Source of the DNA: Nemertoderma westbladi
Taxonomy: Eukaryota; Xenacoelomorpha; Nemertodermatida; Nemertodermatidae
Assembly (NCBI GenBank): GCA_032718475.1
Contig: JAUCBJ010000682.1
Location: 1 to 64,000, forward strand
DNA: 64,000 nucleotides
Reading direction: 5' to 3'
The notes under the pieces are model-generated. The model did not search any database and was not told the DNA's origin. It saw only the letters and a list, made by a program, of their open reading frames with translations. Positions 35,301 through 48,334 of this stretch are shown here, one piece after another; positions within the stretch are counted from its first letter, which is position 1; each line of letters starts with the position of its first letter. Position numbers and translations under genes: made by a program.

Positions 35301-38300
35301 ATTTATAACACTGCATAATTAATTCAGGTATTGATTCATTATAACATTGCATAATTAATTCAGGTATTGATTCATTGTAACATTGCATAATTAATTCCGG
35401 TAATTATTCATTTATAACACTGCATAATTAATTCAGGTATTGATTCATTGTAACATTGCATAATTAATTCAGGTATTGATTCATTGTAACATTGCATAAT
35501 TAATTCTGGTATTGATTCATTATAACATTGCATAATTAATTCCGGTAATTATTCATTTATAACACTGCATAATTAATTCAGGTATTGATTCATTATAACA
35601 TTGCATAATTAATTCAGGTATTGATTCATTGTAACATTGCATAATTAATTCCGGTAATTATTCATTTATAACACTGCATAATTAATTCAGGTATTGATTC
35701 ATTATAACATTGCATAATTAATTCAGGTATTGATTCATTGTAACATTGCATAATTAATTCTGGTAATTATTCATTTATAACACTGCATAATTAATTCAGG
35801 TATTGATTCATTATAACATTGCATAATTAATTCAGGTATTGATTCATTGTAACATTGCATAATTAATTCCGGTAATTATTCATTTATAACACTGCATAAT
35901 TAATTCAGGTATTGATTCATTGTAACATTGCATAATTAATTCCGGTAATTATTCATTTATAACAATGCATAATTAATTCAGGTATTGATTCATTGTAACA
36001 TTGCATAATTAATTCAGGTATTGATTCATTGTAACATTGCATAATTAATTCTGGTATTGATTCATTATAACATTGCATAATTAATTCCGGTAATTATTCA
36101 TTTATAACACTGCATAATTAATTCAGGTATTGATTCATTATAACATTGCATAATTAATTCTGGTATTGATTCATTTATAACACTGCATAATTAATTCTGG
36201 TATTGATTCATTATAACATTGCATAATTAATTCCGGTAATTATTCATTTATAACACTGCATAATTAATTTAGGTATTGATTCATTATAACATTGCATAAT
36301 TAATTCAGGTATTGATTCATTGTAACATTGCATAATTAATTCCGGTAATTATTCATTTATAACACTGCATAATTAATTCAGGTATTGATTCATTGTAACA
36401 TTGCATAATTAATTCCGGTAATTATTCATTTATAACACTGCATAATTAATTCAGGTATTGATTCATTGTAACATTGCATAATTAATTCCGGTAATTATTC
36501 ATTTATAACACTGCATAATTAATTCAGGTATTGATTCATTATAACATTGCATAATTAATTCAGGTATTGATTCATTGTAACATTGCATAATTAATTCCGG
36601 TAATTATTCATTTATAACATTGCATAATTAATTCAGGTATTGATTCATTGTAACATTGCATAATTAATTCCGGTAATTATTCATTTATAACACTGCATAA
36701 TTAATTCAGGTATTGATTCATTGTAACATTGCATAATTAATTCCGGTAATTATTCATTTATAACACTGCATAATTAATTCAGGTATTGATTCATTATAAC
36801 ATTGCATAATTAATTCAGGTATTGATTCATTGTAACATTGCATAATTAATTCCGGTAATTATTCATTTATAACACTGCATAATTAATTCAGGTATTGATT
36901 CATTGTAACATTGCATAATTAATTCCGGTAATTATTCATTTATAACACTGCATAATTAATTCAGGTATTGATTCATTATAACATTGCATAATTAATTCAG
37001 GTATTGATTCATTGTAACATTGCATAATTAATTCCGGTAATTATTCATTTATAACACTGCATAATTAATTCAGGTATTGATTCATTGTAACATTGCATAA
37101 TTAATTCCGGTAATTATTCATTTATAACACTGCATAATTAATTCAGGTATTGATTCAATATAACATTGCATAATTAATTCAGGTATTGATTCATTGTAAC
37201 ATTGCATAATTAATTCCGGTAATTATTCATTTATAACACTGCATATTAATTCTGGTATTGATTCATTGTAACATTGCATAATTAATTCTGGTATTGATTC
37301 ATTATAACATTCCATAATTAATTCTGGTATTGATTCATTATAACATTGCATAATTAATTCAGGTATTGATTCATTGTAACATTCCATAATTAATTCTGGT
37401 ATTGATTCATTTATAACATTGCATAATTAATTCCGGTAATTATTCATTTATAACACTGCATAATTAATTCAGGTATTGATTCATTGTAACATTGCATAAT
37501 TAATTCTGGTATTGATTCATTATAACATTCCATAATTAATTCTGGTATTGATTCATTATAACATTGCATAATTAATTCAGGTATTGATTCATTGTAACAT
37601 TGCATAATTAATTCCGGTAATTATTCATTTATAACACTGCATAATTAATTCAGGTATTGATTCATTGTAACATTGCATAATTAATTCTGGTATTGATTCA
37701 TTATAACATTCCATAATTAATTCTGGTATTGATTCATTTATAACATTGCATAATTAATTCCGGTAATTATTCATTTATAACACTGCATAATTAATTCAGG
37801 TATTGATTCATTGTAACATTGCATAATTAATTCTGGTATTGATTCATTATAACATTCCATAATTAATTCTGGTATTGATTCATTATAACATTCCATAATT
37901 AATTCTGGTATTGATTCATTATAACACTGCATAATTAATTCAGGTATTGATTCATTGTAACATTGCATAATTAATTCTGGTATTGATTCATTATAACATT
38001 GCATAATTAATTCTGGTATTGATTCATTATAACATTCCATAATTAATTCTGGTATTGATTCATTTATAACACTGCATAATTAATTCAGGTATTGATTCAT
38101 TTATAACATTGCATAATTAATTCTGGTATTGATTCATTATAACATTGCATAATTAATTCCGGTAATTATTCATTTATAACACTGCATAATTAATTCAGGT
38201 ATTGATTCATTATAACATTGCATAATTAATTCAGGTATTGATTCATTGTAACATTGCATAATTAATTCCGGTAATTATTCATTTATAACACTGCATAATT

Positions 38301-41300
38301 AATTCTGGTATTGATTCATTGTAACATTGCATAATTAATTCTGGTATTGATTCATTATAACATTCCATAATTAATTCTGGTATTGATTCATTTATAACAT
38401 TGCATAATTAATTCTGGTAATTATTCATTTATAACACTGCATAATTAATTCAGGTATTGATTCATTGTAACATTGCATAATTAATTCTGGTATTGATTCA
38501 TTATAACATTCCATAATTAATTCTGGTATTGATTCATTATAACATTGCATAATTAATTCAGGTATTGATTCATTGTAACATTGCATAATTAATTCCGGTA
38601 ATTATTCATTTATAACACTGCATAATTAATTCAGGTATTGATTCATTGTAACATTGCATAATTAATTCTGGTATTGATTCATTATAACATTCCATAATTA
38701 ATTCTGGTATTGATTCATTTATAACATTGCATAATTAATTCCGGTAATTATTCATTTATAACACTGCATAATTAATTCAGGTATTGATTCATTGTAACAT
38801 TGCATAATTAATTCTGGTATTGATTCATTATAACATTCCATAATTAATTCTGGTATTGATTCATTATAACATTGCATAATTAATTCTGGTATTGATTCAT
38901 TGTAACATTGCATAATTAATTCCGGTAATTATTCATTTATAACACTGCATAATTAATTCAGGTATTGATTCATTGTAACATTGCATAATTAATTCTGGTA
39001 TTGATTCATTATAACATTCCATAATTAATTCTGGTATTGATTCATTATAACATTGCATAATTAATTCTGGTAATTATTCATTTATAACACTGCATAATTA
39101 ATTCAGGTATTGATTCATTGTAACATTGCATAATTAATTCTGGTATTGATTCATTATAACATTCCATAATTAATTCTGGTATTGATTCATTGTAACATTG
39201 CATAATTAATTCCGGTAATTATTCATTTATAACACTGCATAATTAATTCAGGTATTGATTCATTGTAACATTGCATAATTAATTCTGGTATTGATTCATT
39301 ATAACATTCCATAATTAATTCTGGTATTGATTCATTATAACACAGCATGATTAATTCAGGTATTGATTCATTGTAACATTGCATAATTAATTCTGGTATT
39401 GATTCATTATAACATTCCATAATTAATTCTGGTATTGATTCATTATAACATTGCATAATTAATTCTGGTAATTATTCATTTATAACACTGCATAATTAAT
39501 TCAGGTATTGATTCATTGTAACATTGCATAATTAATTCTGGTATTGATTCATTATAACATTCCATAATTAATTCTGGTATTGATTCATTATAACATTGCA
39601 TAATTAATTCTGGTAATTATTCATTTATAACACTGCATAATTAATTCAGGTATTGATTCATTGTAACATTGCATAATTAATTCTGGTATTGATTCATTAT
39701 AACATTGCATAATTAATTCTGGTAATTATTCATTTATAACACTGCATAATTAATTCAGGTATTGATTCATTGTAACATTCCATAATTAATTCTGGTATTG
39801 ATTCATTATAACATTGCATAATTAATTCTGGTAATTATTCATTTATAACACTGCATAATTAATTCAGGTATTGATTCATTGTAACATTCCATAATTAATT
39901 CTGGTATTGATTCATTGTAACATTGCATAATTAATTCCGGTAATTATTCATTTATAACACTGCATAATTAATTCAGGCATTGATTCATTTATAACATTGA
40001 AAAATTAATTCTGGTATTGATTCATTGTAACATTGCATAATTAATTCTGGTATTGATTCATTATAACATTCCATAATTAATTCTGGTATTGATTCATTAT
40101 AACACTGCATAATTAATTCAGGTATTGATTCATTGTAACATTGCATATTTAATTCAGGTATTGATTCATTGTAACATTGCATAATTAATTCAGGTATTGA
40201 TTCATTGTAACATTGCATAATTAATTCCGGTAATTATTCATTTATAACACTGCATAATTAATTCAGGTATTGATTCATTGTAACATTGCATAATTAATTC
40301 TGGTATTGATTCATTATAACATTCCATAATTAATTCTGGTATTGATTCATTATAACATTGCATATGCATAATTAATTCTGGTTTTGATTCATTGTAACAT
40401 TGCATAATTAATTCTGGTATTGATTCATTATAACCTTGCATAATTAATTCTGGTAATTATTCATTTATAACATTGCATAATTAATTCTGGTATTGATTCA
40501 TTGTAACATTGCATAATAATTAATTCAGGTATTGATTCATTTATAACATTGAAAAATTAATTATGGTTTTGATTCATTGTAACATTGCATAATAATTAAT
40601 TCAGGTATTGATTCGTTGTAACATTGTATAATAATTAATTCAGGTATTGATTCATTGTAACATTGTATAATAATTAATTCAGGTATTGATTCATTTATAA
40701 CATTGAAAAATTAATTATGGTTTTGATTCATTGTAACATTGCATAATAATTAATTCAGGTATTGATTCATTGTAACATTGTATAATAATTAATTCAGGTA
40801 TTGATTCATTGTAACATTGTATAATAATTAATTCAGGTATTGATTCATTTATAACATTGAAAAATTAATTCTGGTTTTGATTCATTGTAACATTGTATAA
40901 TAATTAATTCAGGTATTGATTCATTGTAACATTGTATAATAATTAATTCAGGTATTGATTCATTTATAACATTGAAAAATTAATTCTGGTTTTGATTCAT
41001 TGTAACATTGTATAATAATTAATTCAGGTATTGATTCATTGTAACATTGTATAATAATTAATTCAGGTATTGATTCATTGTAACATTGTATAATAATTAA
41101 TTCAGGTATTGATTCATTTATAACATTGAAAAATTAATTCTGGTTTTGATTCATTGTAACATTGCATAATAATTAATTCGGGTATTGATTCATTGTAACA
41201 TTGTATAATAATTAATTCAGGTATTGATTCATTTATAACATTGCAAAATTAATTTGGGTATTGATTCATTGTAACATTGCATAATTAATTCTGGTATTGA

Positions 41301-43311
41301 TGTTGCATAATTAATACAGGTATTGATTCATTATAACATTGAAAAATTAATTCTGGTTTTGATTCATTGTAACACTGCATAATAATTAATTCAGGTAATA
41401 ATTCAATTATAACATTGAAAAATTAATTCTGGTTTTGATTCATTGTAACATTGCATAATAATTAATTCAAGTATTAATTCATTATAACATTGCAAAATTA
41501 ATTTGGGTATTGATTCATTGTAACATTGCATAATTAATTCTGGTATTGATGTTGCATAATTAATACAGATATTGATTCATTATAACATTGAAAAATTAAT
41601 TCTGGTTTTGATTCATTGTAACATTGCATAATAATTAATTCAGGTATTGATCCATTGTAACATTGTATAATAATTAATTCAGGTATTGATTCATTTATTA
41701 TATTGAAAAATTAATTCTGGTTTTATTCCTTGTAACAATGCATAATAATTAATTCAGGTATTGATTCATTGTAACATTGTATAATAATTAATTCAGGTAT
41801 TGATTCATTTATAACATTGAAAAATTAATTCTGGTTTTGATTCATTGTAACATTGCATAATAATTAATTCAGGTATTGATTCATTTATAACATTGCAAAA
41901 TTAATTTGGGTATTGATTCATTGTAACATTGCATTCTGGTATTCTGGTATTCTGGAATTCTGGTATTGATGTTGCATAATTAATACAGGTATTGATTCAT
42001 TATAACATTGAACAATTAATTCTGGTTTTGATTCATTGTAACATTGCATAATAATTAATTCAGGTATTGATCCATTGTAACATTGTATAATAATTAATTC
42101 AGGTATTGATTCATTTATTATATTGAAAAATTAATTCTGGTTTTGATTCATTGTAACATTGCATAATAATTAATTCAGGTATTGATTCATTTATAACATT
42201 GCAAAATTAATTTGGGTATTGATTCATTGTAACATTGCATAATTAATTCTGGTATTGATGTTGCATAATTAATACAGGTATTGATTCATTATAACATTGA
42301 AAAATTAATTCTGGTATTGATGTTGCATAATTAATACAGGTATTGATTCATTATAACATTGAAAAATTAATTCTGGTTTTGATTCATTGTAACATTGCAT
42401 AATAATTAATTCAGGTATTGATCCATTGTAACATTGTATAATAATTAATTCAGGTATTGATTCATTTATTATATTGAAAAATTAATTCTGGTTTTGATTG
42501 ATTGTAACATTGCATAATAATTAATTCAGGTATTGATTCATTGTAACATTGTATAATAATTAATTCAGGTATTGATTCATTTATAACATTGAAAAATTAA
42601 TTCTGGTTTTGATTCATTGTAACATTGCATAATAATTAATTCAGGTATTGATTCATTGTAACATTGCATAATAATTAATTCAGGTATTGATTCATTGTAA
42701 CATTGTATAATAATTAATTCAGGTATTGATTCATTTATAACATTGAAAAATTAATCCTGGTTTTGATTCATTGTAACATTGCATAATAATTAATTCAGGT
42801 ATTGATTCATTTATAACATTGCAAAATTAATTTGGGTATTGATTCATTGTAACATTGCATAATTAATTCTGGTATTGATGTTGCATAATTAATACAGGTA
42901 TTGATTCATTATAACATTGAAAAATTAATTCTGGTTTTGATTCATTGTAACATTGCATAATAATTAATTCAGGTATTGATCCATTGTAACATTGTATAAT
43001 AATTAATTCAGGTATTGATTCATTTATTATATTGAAAAATTAATTCTGGTTTTGATTCCTTGTAACAATGCATAATAATTAATTCAGGTATTGATTCATT
43101 GTAACATTGTATAATAATTAATTCAGGTATTGATTCATTGTAACATTGTATAATAATTAATTCAGGTATTGATTCATTTATAACATTGAAAAATTAATTC
43201 TGGTTTTGATTCATTGTAACATTGCATAATAATTAATTCAGGTATTGATTCATTTATAACATTGAAAAATTAATTCTGGTATTGATTCATTGTAACATTG
43301 CATAATAATTA
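20396..43311. repeat. Minisatellite core array, about 22.9 kb
   Basis: Several hundred tandem copies of a 36-bp unit (gcataattaattcaggtatt then gattcattataacatt). Variants: 37 bp (ccggtaattattcatttataacact), 39 bp (additional aat), and a cataatttattccgg form. Domains differ. About 20400-26500 is mixed, with a roughly 110-bp higher-order unit ending in aacattaaaaatt. About 28800-40400 is dominated by a 109-bp trimer (37+36+36). About 40500-43300 is rich in ggttttgattc and gtataataatt forms. Because most units are multiples of 3, minus-strand frames stay open for up to 116 codons (MQCYNESIPELI repeats), but I do not regard these as genes. No insertion is visible within this block. Confidence 0.97.
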
Positions 43312-43883
43312 TGTGACGGGATCCACCGAGGATCCCGGTTTATCCGGTTATCTGATTTACGCGGTCCCCGCCGTGTGTGTGTGTATGAAAAGAGGTTGTT
43401 GAGAGTTATTCTGATTTCGTTGTAAATGATATGTATAAAATGTAGAATATAAGATGAAGCATAAGCACAATTGATAATAAGTGAATGTACCAGTAAAAGC
43501 TGAATTATGGACGACGGCAGTGAACGGTAATAAGAGTTCCCGTTCTGCCCTAACTAAAACTGACTAACTGAGTGAATTAATGACACAACAAATGGTAATA
43601 TATTGCAGTGGTTGGCCGTATTACATTACTCAGTGGATGCCTTCCCCCCATTGGCTAATAACTCACTTCTCGCCTCTCATCTCTCTGGGAGTGTTTTCCC
43701 CCCCTGTTACTGTTATTCTCTCTCTCGGAGGTATGACCTCTGACCCCCTTTGTGTGTTCCTTGGGGTTTCTCCTCCCCGTTTATTGGGGTGACACGAGGT
43801 TGGTTGGTAATCAACCTCGTGCTCCCAATATTGCTTAAAGCCAACTTTGTGTGGGCTGGTTAGCGGAATTGAATACGCTAACA
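43312..43883 (-). repeat. 3' LTR of element B
   Basis: 572 bp. On the minus strand it starts TGTTAGCG after the polypurine tract and ends CGTCACA. It carries the same terminal stem GGGATCC/GGATCCC as element A with a different 5-nt loop. The interior is clearly diverged from the element A LTR. Confidence 0.8.
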
Positions 43884-44583
43884 CTCCCCCCCATGCTCTC
43901 TTCCCGGTGAGAAGATAGCATCCACCTCTAGTGCGCTAAAATTCCGCTGGATCCCGATCTACCATCGGGTGTGGGGTGGAACTATTTTCCTCGGAGCCGG
44001 CTTTCCAGGCCGCTCCCTATGGGTATGATATCGCTACCCCATCTTGGTACAACTCTACCTATCTTGTACCAAGACTCCTGGCGTCCCGTGTCGGGCCGAT
44101 CGTGCGCTTCTCTCACACAACCTTTGTTTCCCCAACACTTTCACCACTAACTCCGCTACACTTTCACCCTAACTCTTCCATACTCTTGGACCTCCTCGTC
44201 CCTCACTCTGCCTCTTACTTCCCCCCCCCCACACTTGAATTGCACCCGCACTCTCTCCGCACTATCACTCAACCCCTATCTCACCCACTCACTCCTGACG
44301 AGTCTCACCCCCCTCCTGTGCCGTCGCACTCAAGAAGTGTGATGTCGTCCAATGTCTCGTTTATGATTTATAGTATTATAGTCTATTGTTTCCCAGTCCC
44401 AGTAGCTAATTGGAAAAAGGTTGTATGACTATAGTACTTACTTTGATTGTATTTACTTGCTAAACTAATGATTACTGCGTACGTACATACTAATTGCACT
44501 TTTCAATTATTAAAGTTATTTGAATTTGTACTTAGGAGTTCGCACGTCTCACGTGGTGCCTTCCAGGCATGTTATATCGAAGT

Positions 44584-47014
44584 CTAGTTCGTTCCACCTG
44601 CCTTTGGGAACCATCTCAACTCTTTCCCTCTGTCGTCCTCCTCCCTTGGTCGTTTCCTGGCCGCTGCCGCACCTTTGGTCTTATCTCCCTTCAGGCTCCT
44701 GACCCTCGCCGTCACCTCTCTACTAATCCCAGTCATCGACTCCTTGGGTGCTGGTGTTATTAGCTCCCGGTATCGCTTCGCGGGTGGCCCCTCTGAGTGG
44801 CCCTGTTGTCTCCCCCTGGTGGCGTCCCATAGGATCACTTTCATCGCCCGCGGCACATGCTCCGCCAAGAAATCTCTGAACTCCCCTCTGTTCTGTGGCG
44901 TCCACCTGTCCAAATACCTCTGCGTATTTATCACCCCGGCATACGACGCCGCCTTTGCTACCTCCTGGTAGGTAAATGGAAGTCTCCGTTTGATAATCTC
45001 CATGTGGGCCTCCTGATTGATATTTAAGAAGCCCCACCGGAACTCCTGGGCCTTCATACGTTGCCGAGTCATGGCCCCGACGTCGGCCCACTCCTCGAAG
45101 ATCCTAAACTTCTCTTCGTCGTCCATCCAGTCGCACTGGCATCCGTAGTGTCCCCGGAAGTTGCACTTCGAACACCGGTTGTGCAACCGTGGACACACCC
45201 CCATCCTGTGGCTCGACTCGCGGCAGTAAAGACAACTAGTCCCTTTCTGGAACCGGTACAGACAGCTCCTTTCCTGGTGGGTCTGTCTCCCACAGTAATC
45301 ACAGCCGAGCACCAATGTCTCCCGCCCCACGTCGTCTTTCGTCCCAAGCGATCTCCGCGGTCTGTGGAGTCGCTGGTAAGCGAACTTCCGGACGTTAGCG
45401 TCCCTGTCCACGTCGATCTCCTCGCCCCTCCTGGGCATCGTCTCCCCGAATACTACCCGTGGTGCCATTCCCGGTTGCTCGCCCAACCTGATGGTGCTCC
45501 CCGCGAAATCCATCGCCGGCTCATCATGCACCCAGGTCCGCTTGCCGGGTCTATCCCAGAAGGCTCTTGCCCCACTGGCCGTCACCACCCTCCCGCCAAC
45601 CCAGTCCGTGTCCGAGTGGCCGATCCTCCCGATGGGCGGCATCTCTCCGAACTCGTCGTCATCCTCGTCCTCCTCTGGGAGTGGCTCCAACCCCGGTATC
45701 CCGGTGGACCCACTGTGTCCCTTTCCACCTTGGCTCTCGCCCGTAACTTTCCATCCTTCCAGCTCCCCTAGCCTCCTTAGCGGCTGATCGCCCTCGGCGC
45801 CCGCTGGTATGGGCGTCGTCTGCAATCCCGATGTCGACTGTTTCGGTGATCCCACCGTCCACCCCAATTCTCGCCCTAGAGACTCCCCTGAGCTCCCTGA
45901 TGACGTCCAACGAAGTTCGTCTAAGGCCGCCTGTTCCTCGAAGCCATAGCTCTGTGCCCTAGCTTCCTCCTCCCTTTCTTCTGCTTCTCTCCTCTCCTGT
46001 CTAGCGATTTCTTCCAATCGCTTCGCCTCTCATCTATCCGCCTCTAGCTGCTCCCATCTCTGATATGGCGTATCTACCTCCCCGTCTACCAGATGTCGGC
46101 AGTTATAGTACACCGACTCGCCCTTCAGCCCCGGGTGGTCTACCAGACCCTCGAAAGCAGTCTTGAAGGCTCTTCTGTAGCTTAGGGGTGATCCCGATAA
46201 TAGGAATGCCGTTGGTTCCCTCTCGATAACCACGGTCATGAATAGGTTAAGCAAACCCATCATTATCCAATCCTACTGTAGGATATATCACTTCTGATAT
46301 ACCTTTATCGCTCCTCTCCGGAATTGATACACCTCTTGTTTCCCTGGCCTCGCTCCCCACTTCACTGAGTTCGCCAAGTCCGCTCCGTATTCCTCTCTGA
46401 ACTTACTCCAGTCCATAGGTTTGTGACAGACGAGCCCCATTAGCTGGCCCATCGCCACCGCTCCGCAATGGCCTGAGTTCTCCACTAGTCCCAACCCGTC
46501 TGGTGCTGTCATAGCCATGTAGACCGTTGGGGGTGTCCGGACCGATGATTCTCTCCGCATCGTCGCAGATCGCCGATCCCACTTTCGTCGTCGACTTTTC
46601 TCTCACTAGGGTTTGCACCGCCTTCGGCAACCGGTTCAACTTCGGCCCGTCCTTCTTTCCATACGTCCCTAGATCGAATAGGAATATATCCCCATTTGGC
46701 GCGGCCAAATGTAGGAGTATGGTTCTGGCCGACCCTGCCGATCCTCTCCTCGAACCTTCCTCGTCTTCCACGGTCCCCTCATCATCTAGGACCATGTATC
46801 CTTCTCTGCTGACGGACTCTACGAACCTCTTCCAATCTTTCCTCGGTGACTCCCTTGCGTACTTCGGAATCCCGAACTTCGCCTCGTCTCCCTTCACCAC
46901 ATAGTGGAAATGCTCGAAGATCGCATTGTCCAGCGACGGCGTCCCGTAGGTCCCGAACAGCCGCTGTTTGTGCACCTCCCTGAAATGGTCCTGTAGTGCT
47001 CGCGCTCCGTGACC
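44584..47014 (-). pseudogene. Decayed copy of the exonuclease-like / CCHC post-pol ORF
   Basis: Aligns along its length with the 4875-7409 ORF from the GHAARALQDHF region onward. Motif I (LDDEG) and motif II (KVGSAICDD) are kept. A 17-nt deletion near 46525-46545 shifts the frame. Two stops fall in the motif III region (between KVYQK and DWMM, about 46264-46290), and one more TGA lies at 46027-46029. The CCHC knuckles survive (CDYCGRQTHQERSC, CLYCRESSHRMGVC, CSKCNFRGHYGCQC). The N-terminal roughly 40 residues are replaced by LINE sequence. It shows that the ORF is a regular part of the family. Confidence 0.85.
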
Positions 47015-48334
47015 GCTTCTTAACTGCTTCTGTAAAGGCAGTATAGCCCTCACAATGATCTGCCGCCTCAGAGGCAAGAGCCTCATACCTGATGCTCAGC
47101 TGTAGTGTGAAGCTGGATCTCACACTTGGCTGTTGCAACAGAGAGGACAAGTCATGCCGCGGCAAGGCAGATTTCGTTGTTCTGCTAGCACGCAGACTAA
47201 GTCTTACCTTGGCCACAATAAGGCGGTGATCACTGGAGAAGGGTCGAAGTGTAAATGCATTACAGTCTTGTATAGAGCTCCTGTATTTCCTACGAAACAG
47301 AATATGGTCTATCTGGGACTTGTGACCGTGGGTCCACTATGAGTCCATAGCTTTCCAGTTCGCTTCTTGAACTGGGTTCCAGCCGAAAACAATCAATTTC
47401 CAGAGATAAAATCCTGAAGATGGACAGAATTTCGGTTAACACTATTGCTATAGACCCAGGACGATGTTGGTGATTGATGCAGACTTGCATTAAAGTCTCC
47501 CAGGAATGTTAAGAATGCATGCTGATCCACTCCATCAGCTGCTTGTAGATTGTGGTAGAAATTTTCCACCTCCTCTACAGGGGCAACACTAGTTGGAGAG
47601 TAGCACACAATCAGAACCACCTTAGGAAACTTCTTAGCCAGTCTTCCAGAACATGAGAAGTGGCAACGGATGATGCGGTTAGAGATTTGGTCTATTTTGT
47701 CCAATGCTGCATGTGCAGTTGGATTCATCAATAGACCAATTCCACCATTGCCACTATCATCTGCTGACGCGAGGGCGAGTCGCCAACCACTCCCCATGTC
47801 CTTAATCAGAACCTCATCAGTCTGTCCAGTCTGCATTCGGTGCTCTTGAACACCCACTGCGCTAAGAGAAAGCTTATCTGCCAAGGCAGTCAGCTCACCT
47901 TGTCGCATTGGGGACCCGAGTGTTAGGGTGTTTACTGAGGCTAGTCTTGTGACTTGCCTCAGATTCACCAATGGCTCTGTTGGTCGGGGTGGAACATGAG
48001 AGTAGCCTCCAACTCCAGAATCCCTCTCCCCATCACAATCTGGCCTTCCTGGTGAGCCAGGGTTTGGGCCAGAAAGGTCCTCAGGAAAGGGACTCAAAGA
48101 ATTGTTGGCTGCTTTCTCTCCAGTAGGGGGTGAGACAGGCAGCCGGTCAGGAGTTAACTGACGCCTGTGAGGCCGATTGTGTCCGGTAATTCCACTGGCC
48201 TCTAGTGGCCGGACCTCCGCATTGCTAATGTCATCCATAGTGGGGGTTGGGGGGTGCTTTTTTGCCGAGTCAGCTCTCGGGGCAAATACCACACCCTGGT
48301 TTGCCATTCCACAGGGTGGGTGTCGCAATGGAGT
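47015..48334 (-). pseudogene. RTE-type LINE apurinic-type endonuclease fragment
   Basis: Open from 48328 to 47393, then shifted. Signatures: SVNTLTLGS, VGVQEHRM (catalytic Glu), GIGLLMNP, VCYSPTSV, LGDFNASL (GDFN), and after a frameshift SDHR near 47230. The linker toward RT (AKVRLSLRASRTTK...CEGYTAFTEAVKK) then ends abruptly at element B. LINE copies normally keep their 3' end and lose the 5' end; this one keeps the 5' part and lacks the 3' part, which is unusual. Confidence 0.85.

Larger units (their letters stand above)
43312..47014 (-). mobile_element. Element B: second copy of the element A family, 5'-truncated and decayed
   Basis: On the minus strand: the post-pol ORF (47014-44584), a UTR, a hairpin (43893-43921), a PPT (43884-43892) and a 3' LTR (43312-43883). 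The left end abuts the minisatellite directly. At 47014/47015 the homology to element A stops and an RTE-type LINE begins, so pol is absent. Confidence 0.85.

Noticed and set aside
18192-40441. Minus-strand open frames of 60-116 codons made of MQCYNESIPELI repeats
   Set aside because: They follow from a 36-bp unit without stops in one frame. Units of 37 bp break the frame throughout the core, and there are no start contexts, splice sites or signal sequences. Not genes.
20396-43311. CRISPR-like look (short repeats at regular spacing)
   Set aside because: There are no unique spacers; the whole unit repeats with variants, and the setting is an animal genome.
43976-44428. 150-codon + strand open frame, Pro/Ser rich
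   Set aside because: Lies antisense in the UTR of element B; no homologous frame in element A.
45061-45771. 236-codon + strand open frame
   Set aside because: Antisense to the decayed CCHC ORF of element B; composition follows that ORF.
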